Below, one piece after another: positions 1 through 6,980 of a DNA stretch of 7,668 bases; positions within the stretch are counted from its first letter, which is position 1; each line of letters begins with the position of its first letter. Source of the stretch: Spirochaetaceae bacterium (GTDB lineage: Bacteria > Spirochaetota > Spirochaetia > Treponematales > Breznakiellaceae); assembly GCA_031265535.1 (NCBI GenBank), contig JAISCO010000377.1, positions 1 through 7,668 of the forward strand, read 5' to 3'. The position numbers were made by a program, and so were the translations under genes. Below the pieces are notes generated by a model. It saw only the letters and a list, made by a program, of their open reading frames with translations. It made no database searches and was not told the origin of the DNA.

Positions 1-301
1 TGCCGTTGTCAATGGTTATCTTGTTTCCCTTTTCCAAAAGAACCCTGCACCCCGCGCCGTTGTCGAACGTTATGCCTTTCTCTTGCGCGTCAATAACAAA
101 CTTCATGCCCTCGCCGTCCATGACAACAAACTGGTCTTTGCCAAACCCGTCCGCCTCGTACTCGTCCGCCCACATTCCCGCGACATAGGGATACGCCGGA
201 TTCCAGCAGAGAAACTCGATTATCACAACCTGCCCCTCGTTCGGTATCGCGTACACGCCGCGTTTTTTATTGGCCGCCCATATCGGATTGAGTGCTTTAA
301 T
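1..301 (-). pseudogene. Phage baseplate assembly protein V / Mu gp45-like spike protein, 5'-truncated remnant
   Basis: The minus strand carries 100 open codons, running off the window at the 3' end and ending upstream at TAG 302-304 with no start codon nearby. The first part reads like the OB-fold of gpV/gp5-type tail spikes: RGVYAIPNEGQVVIIEF (residues 14-30) followed by NPAYPYVAG (34-42), the usual pattern of glycine-proline turns and hydrophobic strands. After residue 60 come short alternating strands (GMKFVID, GITFDNG, NKITIDNG), typical of the beta-prism or helix that follows the OB domain. Family members normally carry an N-terminal segment before the OB domain; it is missing here. The cut falls where the flanking cassette begins, so this looks like a gene broken by insertion or deletion. 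The assignment to the spike family is fairly secure; which subfamily is not. Confidence 0.72.
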
Positions 302-392
302 CTATGGAATCTGTGGTTTTTTGTGATTGAATGCCATCTGCGTTAACTTGGAATGCGGTTTAACTGTTTCGATGACGTAGAAAAGCGACCAC
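302..392. other. Left junction and non-coding leader between phage remnant and cassette promoter
   Basis: This AT-rich stretch begins at the stop that ends the phage reading frame (TAG, minus strand, 302-304) and runs to the -35 box of the cassette promoter. I see no convincing gene, tRNA, terminator hairpin or transposon end in it. It contains ATGCGGTTTAAC at 353-364, which nearly matches a site at the other end of the cassette. The exact junction cannot be fixed without a related intact phage; phage-like coding sense stops within a few bases of 301. Confidence 0.5.
353..364 (+). repeat. Left copy of imperfect 12-bp direct repeat
   Basis: ATGCGGTTTAAC matches ATGCGGTTGAAC at 6951-6962 in 11 of 12 positions and in the same orientation. 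The copies lie about 50 bases inside the left phage edge and about 20-30 bases inside the right one. It could mark a recombination or attachment site bounding the cassette. The match is short and could be chance. Confidence 0.25.
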
Positions 393-421
393 TTGATGGA
401 AAAATGAACATAATATATAAT
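393..421 (+). promoter_or_regulatory. Sigma70-type promoter of the four-gene cassette
   Basis: A -35 box TTGATG (393-398, 4 of 6 matches to TTGACA) and a perfect -10 box TATAAT (416-421) are separated by exactly 17 bases. This predicts a transcript start near 428 and a leader of about 50 bases before the GTG start at 477. The -10 box overlaps the ATG at 420, so that ATG would not be on the transcript. No other promoter of comparable quality is seen inside the cassette. No operator palindrome is evident. Confidence 0.7.
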
Positions 422-460
422 GGAGCAAGAGATTTTCAATGGCGAAAATGCACAGAATAA

Positions 461-467
461 AAAGGAG
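461..467 (+). promoter_or_regulatory. Ribosome binding site fixing the GTG start of the NurA-like gene
   Basis: AAAGGAG ends nine bases before GTG 477, an ideal Shine-Dalgarno and spacing. The in-frame ATG at 420 has only AT-rich sequence upstream and lies within the -10 box. This favours GTG 477 as the real start. Confidence 0.75.
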
Positions 468-476
468 TGTACTATT

Positions 477-1655
477 GTGCAACGCATTATGGATATAGTT
501 GCGGAAGAAACCGGCGGGAAGAGCTTCAATAGCATCAAGTACCGTTATGACTCGGTCAACGCACCCAAGGCAGACTATGATGATCCGTTTGATAACCGTG
601 AATGGCTTGGAAACGGTGAAACAAAGCTCCAAAAAGAACCTGTGGACTGCCTCGCAATGGCAAAGCAATTGTCGGAAAATAACATTGAACCAATTTTCAA
701 GTATTTCCTTGATGGTTCGCGCCACGCATACCATGTTGATGATATTGCTTATAACCATAATGTTTTTCCTGTAATCGCGGGGCAAGCCGGAGTTGCTTGT
801 TGCCGCCGCGAAAACCGTAAATTGCGGCTCGAACACTTTTCTTCCGGCGAACCGACCATGATAAATCATACGGTACTGTCAATGCCAAAAGACTGCGACC
901 AAGATGGGCATCACACAGACGCTTATCTCGAAAAGCTAAAAAACAAGATAAACGCCTCGCCAACGCTTGCTCGTTTGGAAATAAACATCGCAAAAGTTCT
1001 TGTTTACAAGACTGATAGAACAGTTGACGCGAAGTTTGAAGACAGGGGAATTGCTGCGGTTCAGGATTATATGTCCGATGCTGAAAAAGGCATGGTAGAC
1101 CGGCTTGCAAAGGCGGGAATGTTGTCACAAAATGCTTACCTTGTGAAGGACGGTTCCCTTGAATATATTCCATTGCTTTCTGGAAATTACCGGGATATTT
1201 GGAATTTTAGGGAAAGCTATCGTTGGGTGGTGGGCGTTTCAAAAAAATTCAATCCGGAACATTGCCGAGATAAAAATAACAAACCAAACGCAGACAAATT
1301 AATTGATTTGCTCGAAGGATACCGTACACCGGTGATGCTGTTTAAAAATAGCCGTATTGACAGGTTATTGTTTGCGGTATGGTATCTACGGCTCCGCGGG
1401 ATAGATAAAACACGAAATCCATTTGACGGGGTTGTAAAAGTTGAAAAAATACTCCTCAATGATGATGCCGACAGTCCGAAAAAATTGGAAACAGAAGATG
1501 TAGATATGATAACCGCAACGTTATTGAACGAACGAAATCCTGCTTGTTATGGTTCTGATTTACGTTATGCCAATCATATTTACCCGGTTTATCTTACAGA
1601 GAGTTTTATTAAGAGTAATTATATGAGTGACGAATTGCTTATACAAATGTTTTAG
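477..1655 (+). CDS. NurA-like nuclease (HerA partner)
   Basis: This is the first gene of the cassette, 392 aa from GTG 477 (an ATG at 420 would add 19 residues but overlaps the promoter). NurA proteins are RNase H-like, metal-dependent 5'-3' nucleases that bind the HerA translocase. Visible signatures, numbered from GTG: FLDGSRHAY at 78-86 fits the first catalytic-Asp motif (DGS, D79) followed by the usual 'PVIAGQAGV' strand; LVKDGSLEY at 222-230 fits the second acidic motif (DGSL, D224); WVVGVSKKF at 250-258 fits the conserved strand with lysine; LLFAVWYLRL at 297-306; and IYPVYLTES at 368-376 fits the C-terminal NurA motif. The spacing D79-D224 is longer than in compact archaeal NurA, and the metal-binding His expected just after the YP motif is not obvious (Ser/Phe there; H367 lies just before). 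No signal peptide or membrane segment. The stop overlaps the Shine-Dalgarno of the next gene, which encodes HerA, and that context strongly supports the call. The family is assigned by motif reading, so activity is inferred. Confidence 0.72.
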   Translation: MQRIMDIVAEETGGKSFNSIKYRYDSVNAPKADYDDPFDNREWLGNGETKLQKEPVDCLAMAKQLSENNIEPIFKYFLDGSRHAYHVDDIAYNHNVFPVIAGQAGVACCRRENRKLRLEHFSSGEPTMINHTVLSMPKDCDQDGHHTDAYLEKLKNKINASPTLARLEINIAKVLVYKTDRTVDAKFEDRGIAAVQDYMSDAEKGMVDRLAKAGMLSQNAYLVKDGSLEYIPLLSGNYRDIWNFRESYRWVVGVSKKFNPEHCRDKNNKPNADKLIDLLEGYRTPVMLFKNSRIDRLLFAVWYLRLRGIDKTRNPFDGVVKVEKILLNDDADSPKKLETEDVDMITATLLNERNPACYGSDLRYANHIYPVYLTESFIKSNYMSDELLIQMF

Positions 1656-1660
1656 GAGGT
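1654..1660 (+). promoter_or_regulatory. Ribosome binding site of the HerA-like gene
   Basis: AGGAGGT is a full consensus Shine-Dalgarno that overlaps the TAG stop of the upstream gene (1653-1655) and sits 12 bases before ATG 1673. The overlap points to translational coupling of the nuclease and translocase genes. The spacing is slightly longer than optimal. Confidence 0.65.
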
Positions 1661-1672
1661 TTACAATTTACA

Positions 1673-3370
1673 ATGAACAGAAAGCCTATTGGAAGAGTGA
1701 TTGCTACCGAGAAAAAGCCTACGAGCGTGGACAAATTCACTTTTTGGACGGACGCAAACCTGATTTTGAATCCATTTGACCTTGTGAAGGTCGTTCATGT
1801 CAATAAATCGGTTTCGTATGGAATGATCGAGGACATCTCTCACATCACAGACGCGAATAGTTTCCTTACTGGATTCATTTCCAGCGATTTTGGCGACGTG
1901 ACAGTGAGAGCCCCGACGCTTCGCATTGGAATGAATTATGTTGAAGCGGCGATAGTCTGCAACGACCATAATATTTACATTCCGGTTCAAAACGACGCGG
2001 AAGTGTATCTCGCCAGCGAGGAAGAAATTACTTTTGCGCTCGGTTTGAAGGGAGTCAAAAATCCGCTTCCTTGCGGATATCTGGAAATGTACGAGAATAC
2101 AGGCGACAACACTAAAGTAACATTACCCGTCAACTTCAACTCAAAATTCGTCATTGGCCCGGAAGGAGCGCATCTAAACATTTCCGGTATATCTGGACTC
2201 GCGGCCAAGACCTCTTATGCAATGTTCCTCATGAAAGCGATTCAGGATGGGTATCTGCGCCGTAACAACGATGAAGACAGCGTCGCGTTTGTATTATTCA
2301 ATGTGAAAGGAAAAGATTTAATGGGAATTGATCAGCCGAATGATTTTCTGGACGAAGAGAATCCTGAAAAAGTAAAGGCCGAGACATTCGCGTTGTACAA
2401 AGCGATGAATTTAAGCCCGGAGCCATTTAAATATGTCCGCTACTATGTTCCTTTTGGTTCGAGTGATAATTCCGCAAAAAATAGCGCTCTCAGCAGCAAA
2501 GAATTGGAGAGTTATATTAAACTGGAAAAGGCGCGCCAGTATGTTTTCAATTACACTGACGACAAAGAAAATCTCGATTTGTTCTTTGCGAACATTGACG
2601 ACACAAACCAGACTATAGACGCCATACAAGAATACATCATTGACGGGCGCGGTGGTTTCGATAAAATTAATGACTGGAATGGATTCAAGGATTTAGTCGG
2701 CCAACACTGCGACCCGCAAAGAACGCCAAACAAGAATGAAAAAGAAATCCCGGTTGTTTCTTGGAGAAAATTTAAGCGTATTGTAACGAAAGCAATCAGC
2801 CACGGCGTGTTTACCGGCGGGACGCCGAAAAATACGCTTCGTTTGGAAGAACCTCTAAAAAAGATACGGAAAAATGAGGTTCATGTGATTGATATCGCCA
2901 ATTTATCCGAAATTATGCAGTCCTTTGTGTTTGGGTATGTAATACGAACAATCAACAAGCTGCAATTAGGCGAATATGACAGCGATGACTACAAACCGCC
3001 TGAGCGTATTCTCATCTTTATCGATGAGCTTAATAAATACGCATCCACAGAAACGCCAAAGAATTCTCCGATACTGCGGCAAATACTGGATGTTGCCGAA
3101 CGGGGACGATCACTTGGAGTAATTCTTTTTGCGGCGGAGCAATTCCGCAGCGCGATTCATGACAGAGTGAAGGGTAATTGTGCTACACACGCTTATGGCA
3201 GAACCAACGCCATTGAAACAAGTAAAAAGGATTACGGGGTTGTGCCAAATACGTATAAAAATATACTGACACGGTTGGATCAGGGCGAATACCTTATTCA
3301 AAATCCTATATTTCGTTCAATGCTTCGGATAAAGTTCCCCAAGCCGATTTACAAACAATTTAAATCATAG
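1673..3370 (+). CDS. HerA-like hexameric DNA translocase ATPase
   Basis: 565 aa, FtsK-HerA superfamily. HerA forms hexameric rings that pump double-stranded DNA and activate a bound nuclease, usually NurA. Domains: an N-terminal HAS-barrel (about 5-115; IGRVIATE, FDLVKVVHV, YGMIEDISH), then the RecA-like core. The Walker A region is GISGLAAKTS (172-181), which keeps the K-T pair (K179, T180) but lacks the glycine before Lys and the standard spacing. Walker B is clear: RILIFIDELNKYA (445-457) with D451 and E452. The sensor/arginine region follows: AERGRSLGVILFAAEQF (475-491), in the position of the 'R-x-GV-x-TQ' stretch of HerA. An insert of about 150 residues (215-365) separates strand 2 from the rest of the core. 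No membrane segment, so cytoplasmic. It lies between the NurA-like nuclease and a GHKL ATPase, with 17- and 19-base gaps. Family call is firm; DNA pumping is inferred. Confidence 0.88.
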   Translation: MNRKPIGRVIATEKKPTSVDKFTFWTDANLILNPFDLVKVVHVNKSVSYGMIEDISHITDANSFLTGFISSDFGDVTVRAPTLRIGMNYVEAAIVCNDHNIYIPVQNDAEVYLASEEEITFALGLKGVKNPLPCGYLEMYENTGDNTKVTLPVNFNSKFVIGPEGAHLNISGISGLAAKTSYAMFLMKAIQDGYLRRNNDEDSVAFVLFNVKGKDLMGIDQPNDFLDEENPEKVKAETFALYKAMNLSPEPFKYVRYYVPFGSSDNSAKNSALSSKELESYIKLEKARQYVFNYTDDKENLDLFFANIDDTNQTIDAIQEYIIDGRGGFDKINDWNGFKDLVGQHCDPQRTPNKNEKEIPVVSWRKFKRIVTKAISHGVFTGGTPKNTLRLEEPLKKIRKNEVHVIDIANLSEIMQSFVFGYVIRTINKLQLGEYDSDDYKPPERILIFIDELNKYASTETPKNSPILRQILDVAERGRSLGVILFAAEQFRSAIHDRVKGNCATHAYGRTNAIETSKKDYGVVPNTYKNILTRLDQGEYLIQNPIFRSMLRIKFPKPIYKQFKS

Positions 3371-3389
3371 GGATAAAGGGATAAATTAT

Positions 3390-4979
3390 ATGGAAAAAAT
3401 AACTTTTGGTAAAAACATCCTTGAAAACCTGACTACCGCTATGTACTCAGACTCTCGCGTGATGTTTCGCGAATATGTTCAAAACTCATGCGATGCGATA
3501 CGTTCAGCCGCAAACGTGGGAATTATTGACCGCAAGAATGGCAAAATCGATATTGAGATTAATACTATCGAAAGAACTATCGAGATCACGGACAACGGAC
3601 GCGGTATATCAAGAATGGATTTCGAGCGCGTTCTGGGAGACATTGCGAATTCCGACAAGCAGCGTGGCGAAGATATGGGATTTCGCGGCATAGGACGGTT
3701 GTGCGGTCTTGCTTACTGTTCTGAATTGCGTTTTATCTCAACTTCGTATGGTGAAACGGATACCTGTGCCATGATATGGGATGCCGGGAAAATGCGGGCA
3801 TTGCTTGACGATGACAAGAAATACAGCGCCGAGTATGTCATTGATGAAATTAGGCGTGTAGAGATTGTTGAAAATACGGAGACAAAGGAATCTCATTTCT
3901 TTAAAGTAATTATGACCGGCATCCGTCCTGAAAGCGATGAATTACTTGATCTATCCGATATCAAGGAGTATTTGTCTTTCGTTGCGCCGTCGCCATATAC
4001 GACGAGTTTCTTGTTTTATAAGCAAATTTATGACTTTGCCAAAAGCATCAGTGAAAATATTGATGAGTACTTTATTTTTATCAATGGAGAACAAATTTTT
4101 AAAAACTATATTTCAAGAACGTATACCAAAGAAGGAAAGATAAAGGACGATATAAAGTCTTTGGAATTTACGGAATTCAAATCTGAAAAAGGTGAACGTT
4201 TAGCATGGATGTGGTACGGAATATCTTCATTTGACGGTTCTATTCCAGAATGCGGTCACAATCCGCATCGTGGGCTTCGTATTCGAAAAGCAAACATTCA
4301 AATTGACAATGGTGTAAAAATCCGGGAACTACATCAGGAAAAACATGGGAACGACTATTTTATTGGTGAAATAATGGCTACCCATAAGGATTTAACGCCA
4401 AACGCAAGACGGGATTATTTTAATGAAAGTCCGGTAAGAGCGGAATTTGAAAAGACGCTCAGAACCTATTTTCACCAGACACTGTACAAATTGTATCGAA
4501 CAGCGAGTAACACACGCAGCGCGTATAAAAGTGTTGAAGAATACCATACTGCGGTTCAGGACTTTAAGGAAAAAGAATCCATCGGATTCAGCGGAACGGT
4601 TGAACGCCAACAAGTCGAAGTTGAACTGGAAAAGAAACGCGAAGCGAAGGAAAAAGCGGAACGCAAAATCCAAAAATTCAATCAAGAGGCGGCCGATGGA
4701 CGAGACCTTTTGATAGAACGGGTGCGTTCTACTGTTCGGGAAAGAATCGTCTCAACCCAGTTGAGCGAAACACCGTTCTCGAAAGCCTCCGAAACAACCC
4801 AGTATAATGGCAACAGAGGAAGCAAGCCGAAATACCTTGCCAATGAACTTTCATATTATACAAAAGAAACCAGAAAGGTTGTCAGCCGAATATATGATAT
4901 CATACAGCAGAAAGCGCCGGAAATCGCAACAGAACTTATTGCGCAGATTCAAGATGCGCTGAAATCACGGAAGGATTAA
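3390..4979 (+). CDS. Hsp90-like GHKL ATPase with C-terminal coiled coil
   Basis: 529 aa starting at ATG 3390, with AAAGGG (3375-3380) nine bases upstream. The Bergerat fold is complete: N-box REYVQNSCDAI (27-37; E28, N32, D35), G1 box TDNGRGIS (67-74), G2 box GFRGIGRLCG (97-106). GHKL proteins bind ATP under a lid and dimerise or clamp on ATP binding; members include Hsp90, MutL, gyrase B, histidine kinases and MORC. A middle domain contains GLRIRKANIQIDNG (295-308) and DLTPNARRDYF (334-344), the second resembling a transducer segment with conserved basic residues. From about 385 to 455 there is a highly charged, Lys/Glu-rich helix (EVELEKKREAKEKAERKIQK, 410-429), likely a coiled coil, then a short helical C-terminal domain. 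No kinase H-box, no DNA-gyrase Toprim domain, and no MutL metal-binding tail are seen, so it is not those. A clamp or sensor role for the HerA-NurA machine is inference. Confidence 0.85.
   Translation: MEKITFGKNILENLTTAMYSDSRVMFREYVQNSCDAIRSAANVGIIDRKNGKIDIEINTIERTIEITDNGRGISRMDFERVLGDIANSDKQRGEDMGFRGIGRLCGLAYCSELRFISTSYGETDTCAMIWDAGKMRALLDDDKKYSAEYVIDEIRRVEIVENTETKESHFFKVIMTGIRPESDELLDLSDIKEYLSFVAPSPYTTSFLFYKQIYDFAKSISENIDEYFIFINGEQIFKNYISRTYTKEGKIKDDIKSLEFTEFKSEKGERLAWMWYGISSFDGSIPECGHNPHRGLRIRKANIQIDNGVKIRELHQEKHGNDYFIGEIMATHKDLTPNARRDYFNESPVRAEFEKTLRTYFHQTLYKLYRTASNTRSAYKSVEEYHTAVQDFKEKESIGFSGTVERQQVEVELEKKREAKEKAERKIQKFNQEAADGRDLLIERVRSTVRERIVSTQLSETPFSKASETTQYNGNRGSKPKYLANELSYYTKETRKVVSRIYDIIQQKAPEIATELIAQIQDALKSRKD
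4969..4975 (+). promoter_or_regulatory. Ribosome binding site supporting a TTG start
   Basis: GGAAGGA lies six bases before TTG 4982 and overlaps the last codons of the GHKL gene, whose TAA is at 4977-4979. The site supports TTG 4982 as the start of the radical SAM gene; no in-frame ATG or GTG with a comparable site lies before the conserved N-terminal strand. The close packing suggests translation coupled to the upstream gene. Confidence 0.65.
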
Positions 4980-4981
4980 CA

Positions 4982-6898
4982 TTGGCGCGGCGGCAGGTGC
5001 TATTGGTTGAGCCTGATTATAAAAACAAGTATCCTCCTATGGGCTTAATGAAGCTCGCAACCTATTACAAAAAACTTGGCGACAGCGTCCGCTTTTTTAA
5101 GGGTGATTTGCGTGATCTTGCAGCGGCGCTTATCTGCGAAGACTTGCTTGCCGTACTGCACGGCGTCAAACCGGATGTACTGTGGGAAAAATATATCCCG
5201 CCGCTTCAACAATACATTCGATTTGGTAAAATGGCGGAAATTCCGGATAATCCGCTATTTAACGATGCTTTTGTCATGGAAAACATTAAGCTGTCCCGGC
5301 AAAAATATAAGGAGAAGAATTACTTCGAGAATCCACGGTTTGATGTGGTTTGCATTACTACATTGTTTACGTTTTATTGGAATATTACTATTGACACCAT
5401 CAATTTTGTAAAAAGACTCTGTAAAAATCCTGAGAAAGTTTTTGTCGGTGGAATAATGGCGAGCATACTACCTGATGTCGTTGAGCGTGAAACCGGAGTG
5501 CGCCCATATATTGGGGTTCTTGACAGGCCGGGAATATATGATGCCGGCAACAAACTCATTATTGACACGCTTCCGCTTGATTACTCAATATTAGATGAAA
5601 TTGAATACAAATATCCCACTGTCGATGCTTACTATGGATATATGACGCGAGGTTGTCCGAATCGATGCAGTTTTTGCGCTGTTCCAACACTCGAACCGCA
5701 ATTCATCAAGTATATACCCATCAAACGGCAGATAGAAGAAACCGCCGCACGTTTTGGCGAGCAGAAAGATTTGCTTTTATTGGACAATAATGTTTTGTAT
5801 TCAAGCCGTTTCGATCAAATTATTGATGAAATAAAGGAATGCGGGTTTGCAAAAGGCGCGGCGTATTTGCCGCCAAACCAATATGAAATTACCATTAAAA
5901 ATTTGCGCGATGGTATAAACGATTATGCGTATATAAAAAAATGTGTCGCTCTTTATCACGACTTGCTTGAAAAATGTAAAAAATGGCAGGACATATATTT
6001 TGAGCTTTATAACCGGATAACAGGAGCGAATTGTTACTACGACTACACGGCGACGTCGCAAGCTATACTCGCACTCGACGGTTTTATCGCGCCGCTTTAC
6101 GCGCAATATGTATATAAACCTCGCAAACGACGGCGTTATGTTGACTTTAACCAGGGTGTAGATGCCCGGCTCATTGTCAAATACCCGGAGCGAATGCGTA
6201 AACTGTCCGAGATATGCGTTCGTCCGCTACGAATAGCCTTTGACAGTTGGGCGTTGCGGGATATTTACGAAAAGGCGGTTTGCATAGCGGTTGAATCCGA
6301 GGTAAAAAATCTTTCAAATTATTTGCTTTATAATTCTGACGGGGAATATGATACACCGGTGAATCTTTTTTATCGAATGCGATTAAATGTTGATTTGTGC
6401 GAAAAATTAGATGTATCAATATATTCATTCCCCATGAAATATCATCCAATAAATAATCCTGAATATTTTCGTAACCGTGATTATATCGGAAAACATTGGA
6501 ACAGAAAGTTTATTCGCGCAATTCAAGCGGTTTTGAATTCCACAAAAGGGAAAATAGGCCGGGGAAAAACATTCTTTGCCGAGGCGTTTGGACGCGATGC
6601 TGATGAATTCCAAAAAATACTTTTTATGCCGGAAATGTTTATTATATACCGGCGAAGATATGACAAGGGTTTAATGGATCGGCTTAAAGATGAATATACC
6701 GGTCATTATGCGGACGAAAGCGACTTGACGAATGAATGGTGGGAAAAATTCCGCAACCTTAACGAGGTTCAGTACAAACAAGCGGCAAAAATAATCTCGG
6801 AAAACAATTTCACGAACGAAGTGATTTCAATGGTCAAAAGTTCTGCCGTAAAAGATGTATTGAGTTATTATTTTATTAATCGCGGCTCGTCCCATTAA
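4982..6898 (+). CDS. Radical SAM protein with B12-binding-like N-terminal domain
   Basis: 638 aa from TTG 4982. Radical SAM enzymes use a [4Fe-4S] cluster to cleave S-adenosylmethionine and start radical chemistry. The cluster motif is intact: RGCPNRCSFC (223-232), C225, C229, C232, CxxxCxxC spacing. Upstream is a Rossmann-like domain of the cobalamin-binding type (VLLVEPDY 6-13, YPPMGLMKLATYY 17-29, FVGGIMAS 154-161), but the DxHxxG cobalamin ligand motif is not seen, so it may not bind B12. LLLLDNNVL (264-272) and DFNQGVDARLI (388-398) match later strands of the radical SAM barrel. A segment of about 90 residues (295-385) interrupts the barrel. The C-terminal region (480-560: SFPMKYHPIN, GRGKTFFAEAFG, FMPEMFIIYR) looks conserved and helical. 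The substrate is unknown: DNA, RNA, peptide and nucleotide are all possible. It follows the GHKL stop by two bases, so it belongs to the same operon. Superfamily certain, function not. Confidence 0.85.
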   Translation: MARRQVLLVEPDYKNKYPPMGLMKLATYYKKLGDSVRFFKGDLRDLAAALICEDLLAVLHGVKPDVLWEKYIPPLQQYIRFGKMAEIPDNPLFNDAFVMENIKLSRQKYKEKNYFENPRFDVVCITTLFTFYWNITIDTINFVKRLCKNPEKVFVGGIMASILPDVVERETGVRPYIGVLDRPGIYDAGNKLIIDTLPLDYSILDEIEYKYPTVDAYYGYMTRGCPNRCSFCAVPTLEPQFIKYIPIKRQIEETAARFGEQKDLLLLDNNVLYSSRFDQIIDEIKECGFAKGAAYLPPNQYEITIKNLRDGINDYAYIKKCVALYHDLLEKCKKWQDIYFELYNRITGANCYYDYTATSQAILALDGFIAPLYAQYVYKPRKRRRYVDFNQGVDARLIVKYPERMRKLSEICVRPLRIAFDSWALRDIYEKAVCIAVESEVKNLSNYLLYNSDGEYDTPVNLFYRMRLNVDLCEKLDVSIYSFPMKYHPINNPEYFRNRDYIGKHWNRKFIRAIQAVLNSTKGKIGRGKTFFAEAFGRDADEFQKILFMPEMFIIYRRRYDKGLMDRLKDEYTGHYADESDLTNEWWEKFRNLNEVQYKQAAKIISENNFTNEVISMVKSSAVKDVLSYYFINRGSSH

Positions 6899-6980
6899 TG
6901 TAATTACGGATGAGCAAAACAGAAGGGATGTCGGTGGTATCGTCGGAAGGATGCGGTTGAACAGTGCGTGCGCCGCGAAA
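6899..6980. other. Right junction region without a clear gene
   Basis: Between the TAA of the radical SAM gene and the recognisable start of phage coding sequence there are about 80 bases. On the minus strand a second frame (6876-6989) reads more sensibly (VQPHPSDDTTDIPSVLLI) than the frame of the truncated phage gene; this may be a frameshifted remnant or chance. On the plus strand there is a 16-codon frame from ATG 6911. I see no strong hairpin followed by T's, so no intrinsic terminator is called for the cassette. Confidence 0.35.

Noticed and set aside
6..346. Plus-strand frames of 60 and 87 aa in the left flank
   Set aside because: They lie opposite the gpV-like remnant, whose translation has a convincing OB-fold pattern, and they lack motifs.
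420..476. Extra 19 codons from ATG 420 for the NurA-like gene
   Set aside because: The ATG lies in the -10 box, has no ribosome binding site, and a strong site precedes GTG 477.
360..1173. Antisense open frames of 169 and 158 aa (360-869 and 697-1173, minus strand)
   Set aside because: They lie opposite the NurA-like gene, whose frame shows family motifs. Their translations are Cys/Ile/Phe- or Arg/Leu-rich without recognisable motifs.
4982..6898. Viperin-like identity for the radical SAM protein
   Set aside because: It has an N-terminal B12-domain-like region, is much longer than viperin, and its cluster motif context (RGCPNRCSFC) fits the B12-type radical SAM group better.
477..6898. Assignment to Dnd/Ssp, DISARM, Zorya or BREX
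   Set aside because: None of their hallmark genes (cysteine desulfurase/DndC, DrmA/B, ZorA/B, PglZ/BrxL) is present.
6899..6960. Intrinsic terminator after the cassette
   Set aside because: Only a short palindrome GTAATTAC is present, with no stable stem followed by a T run.
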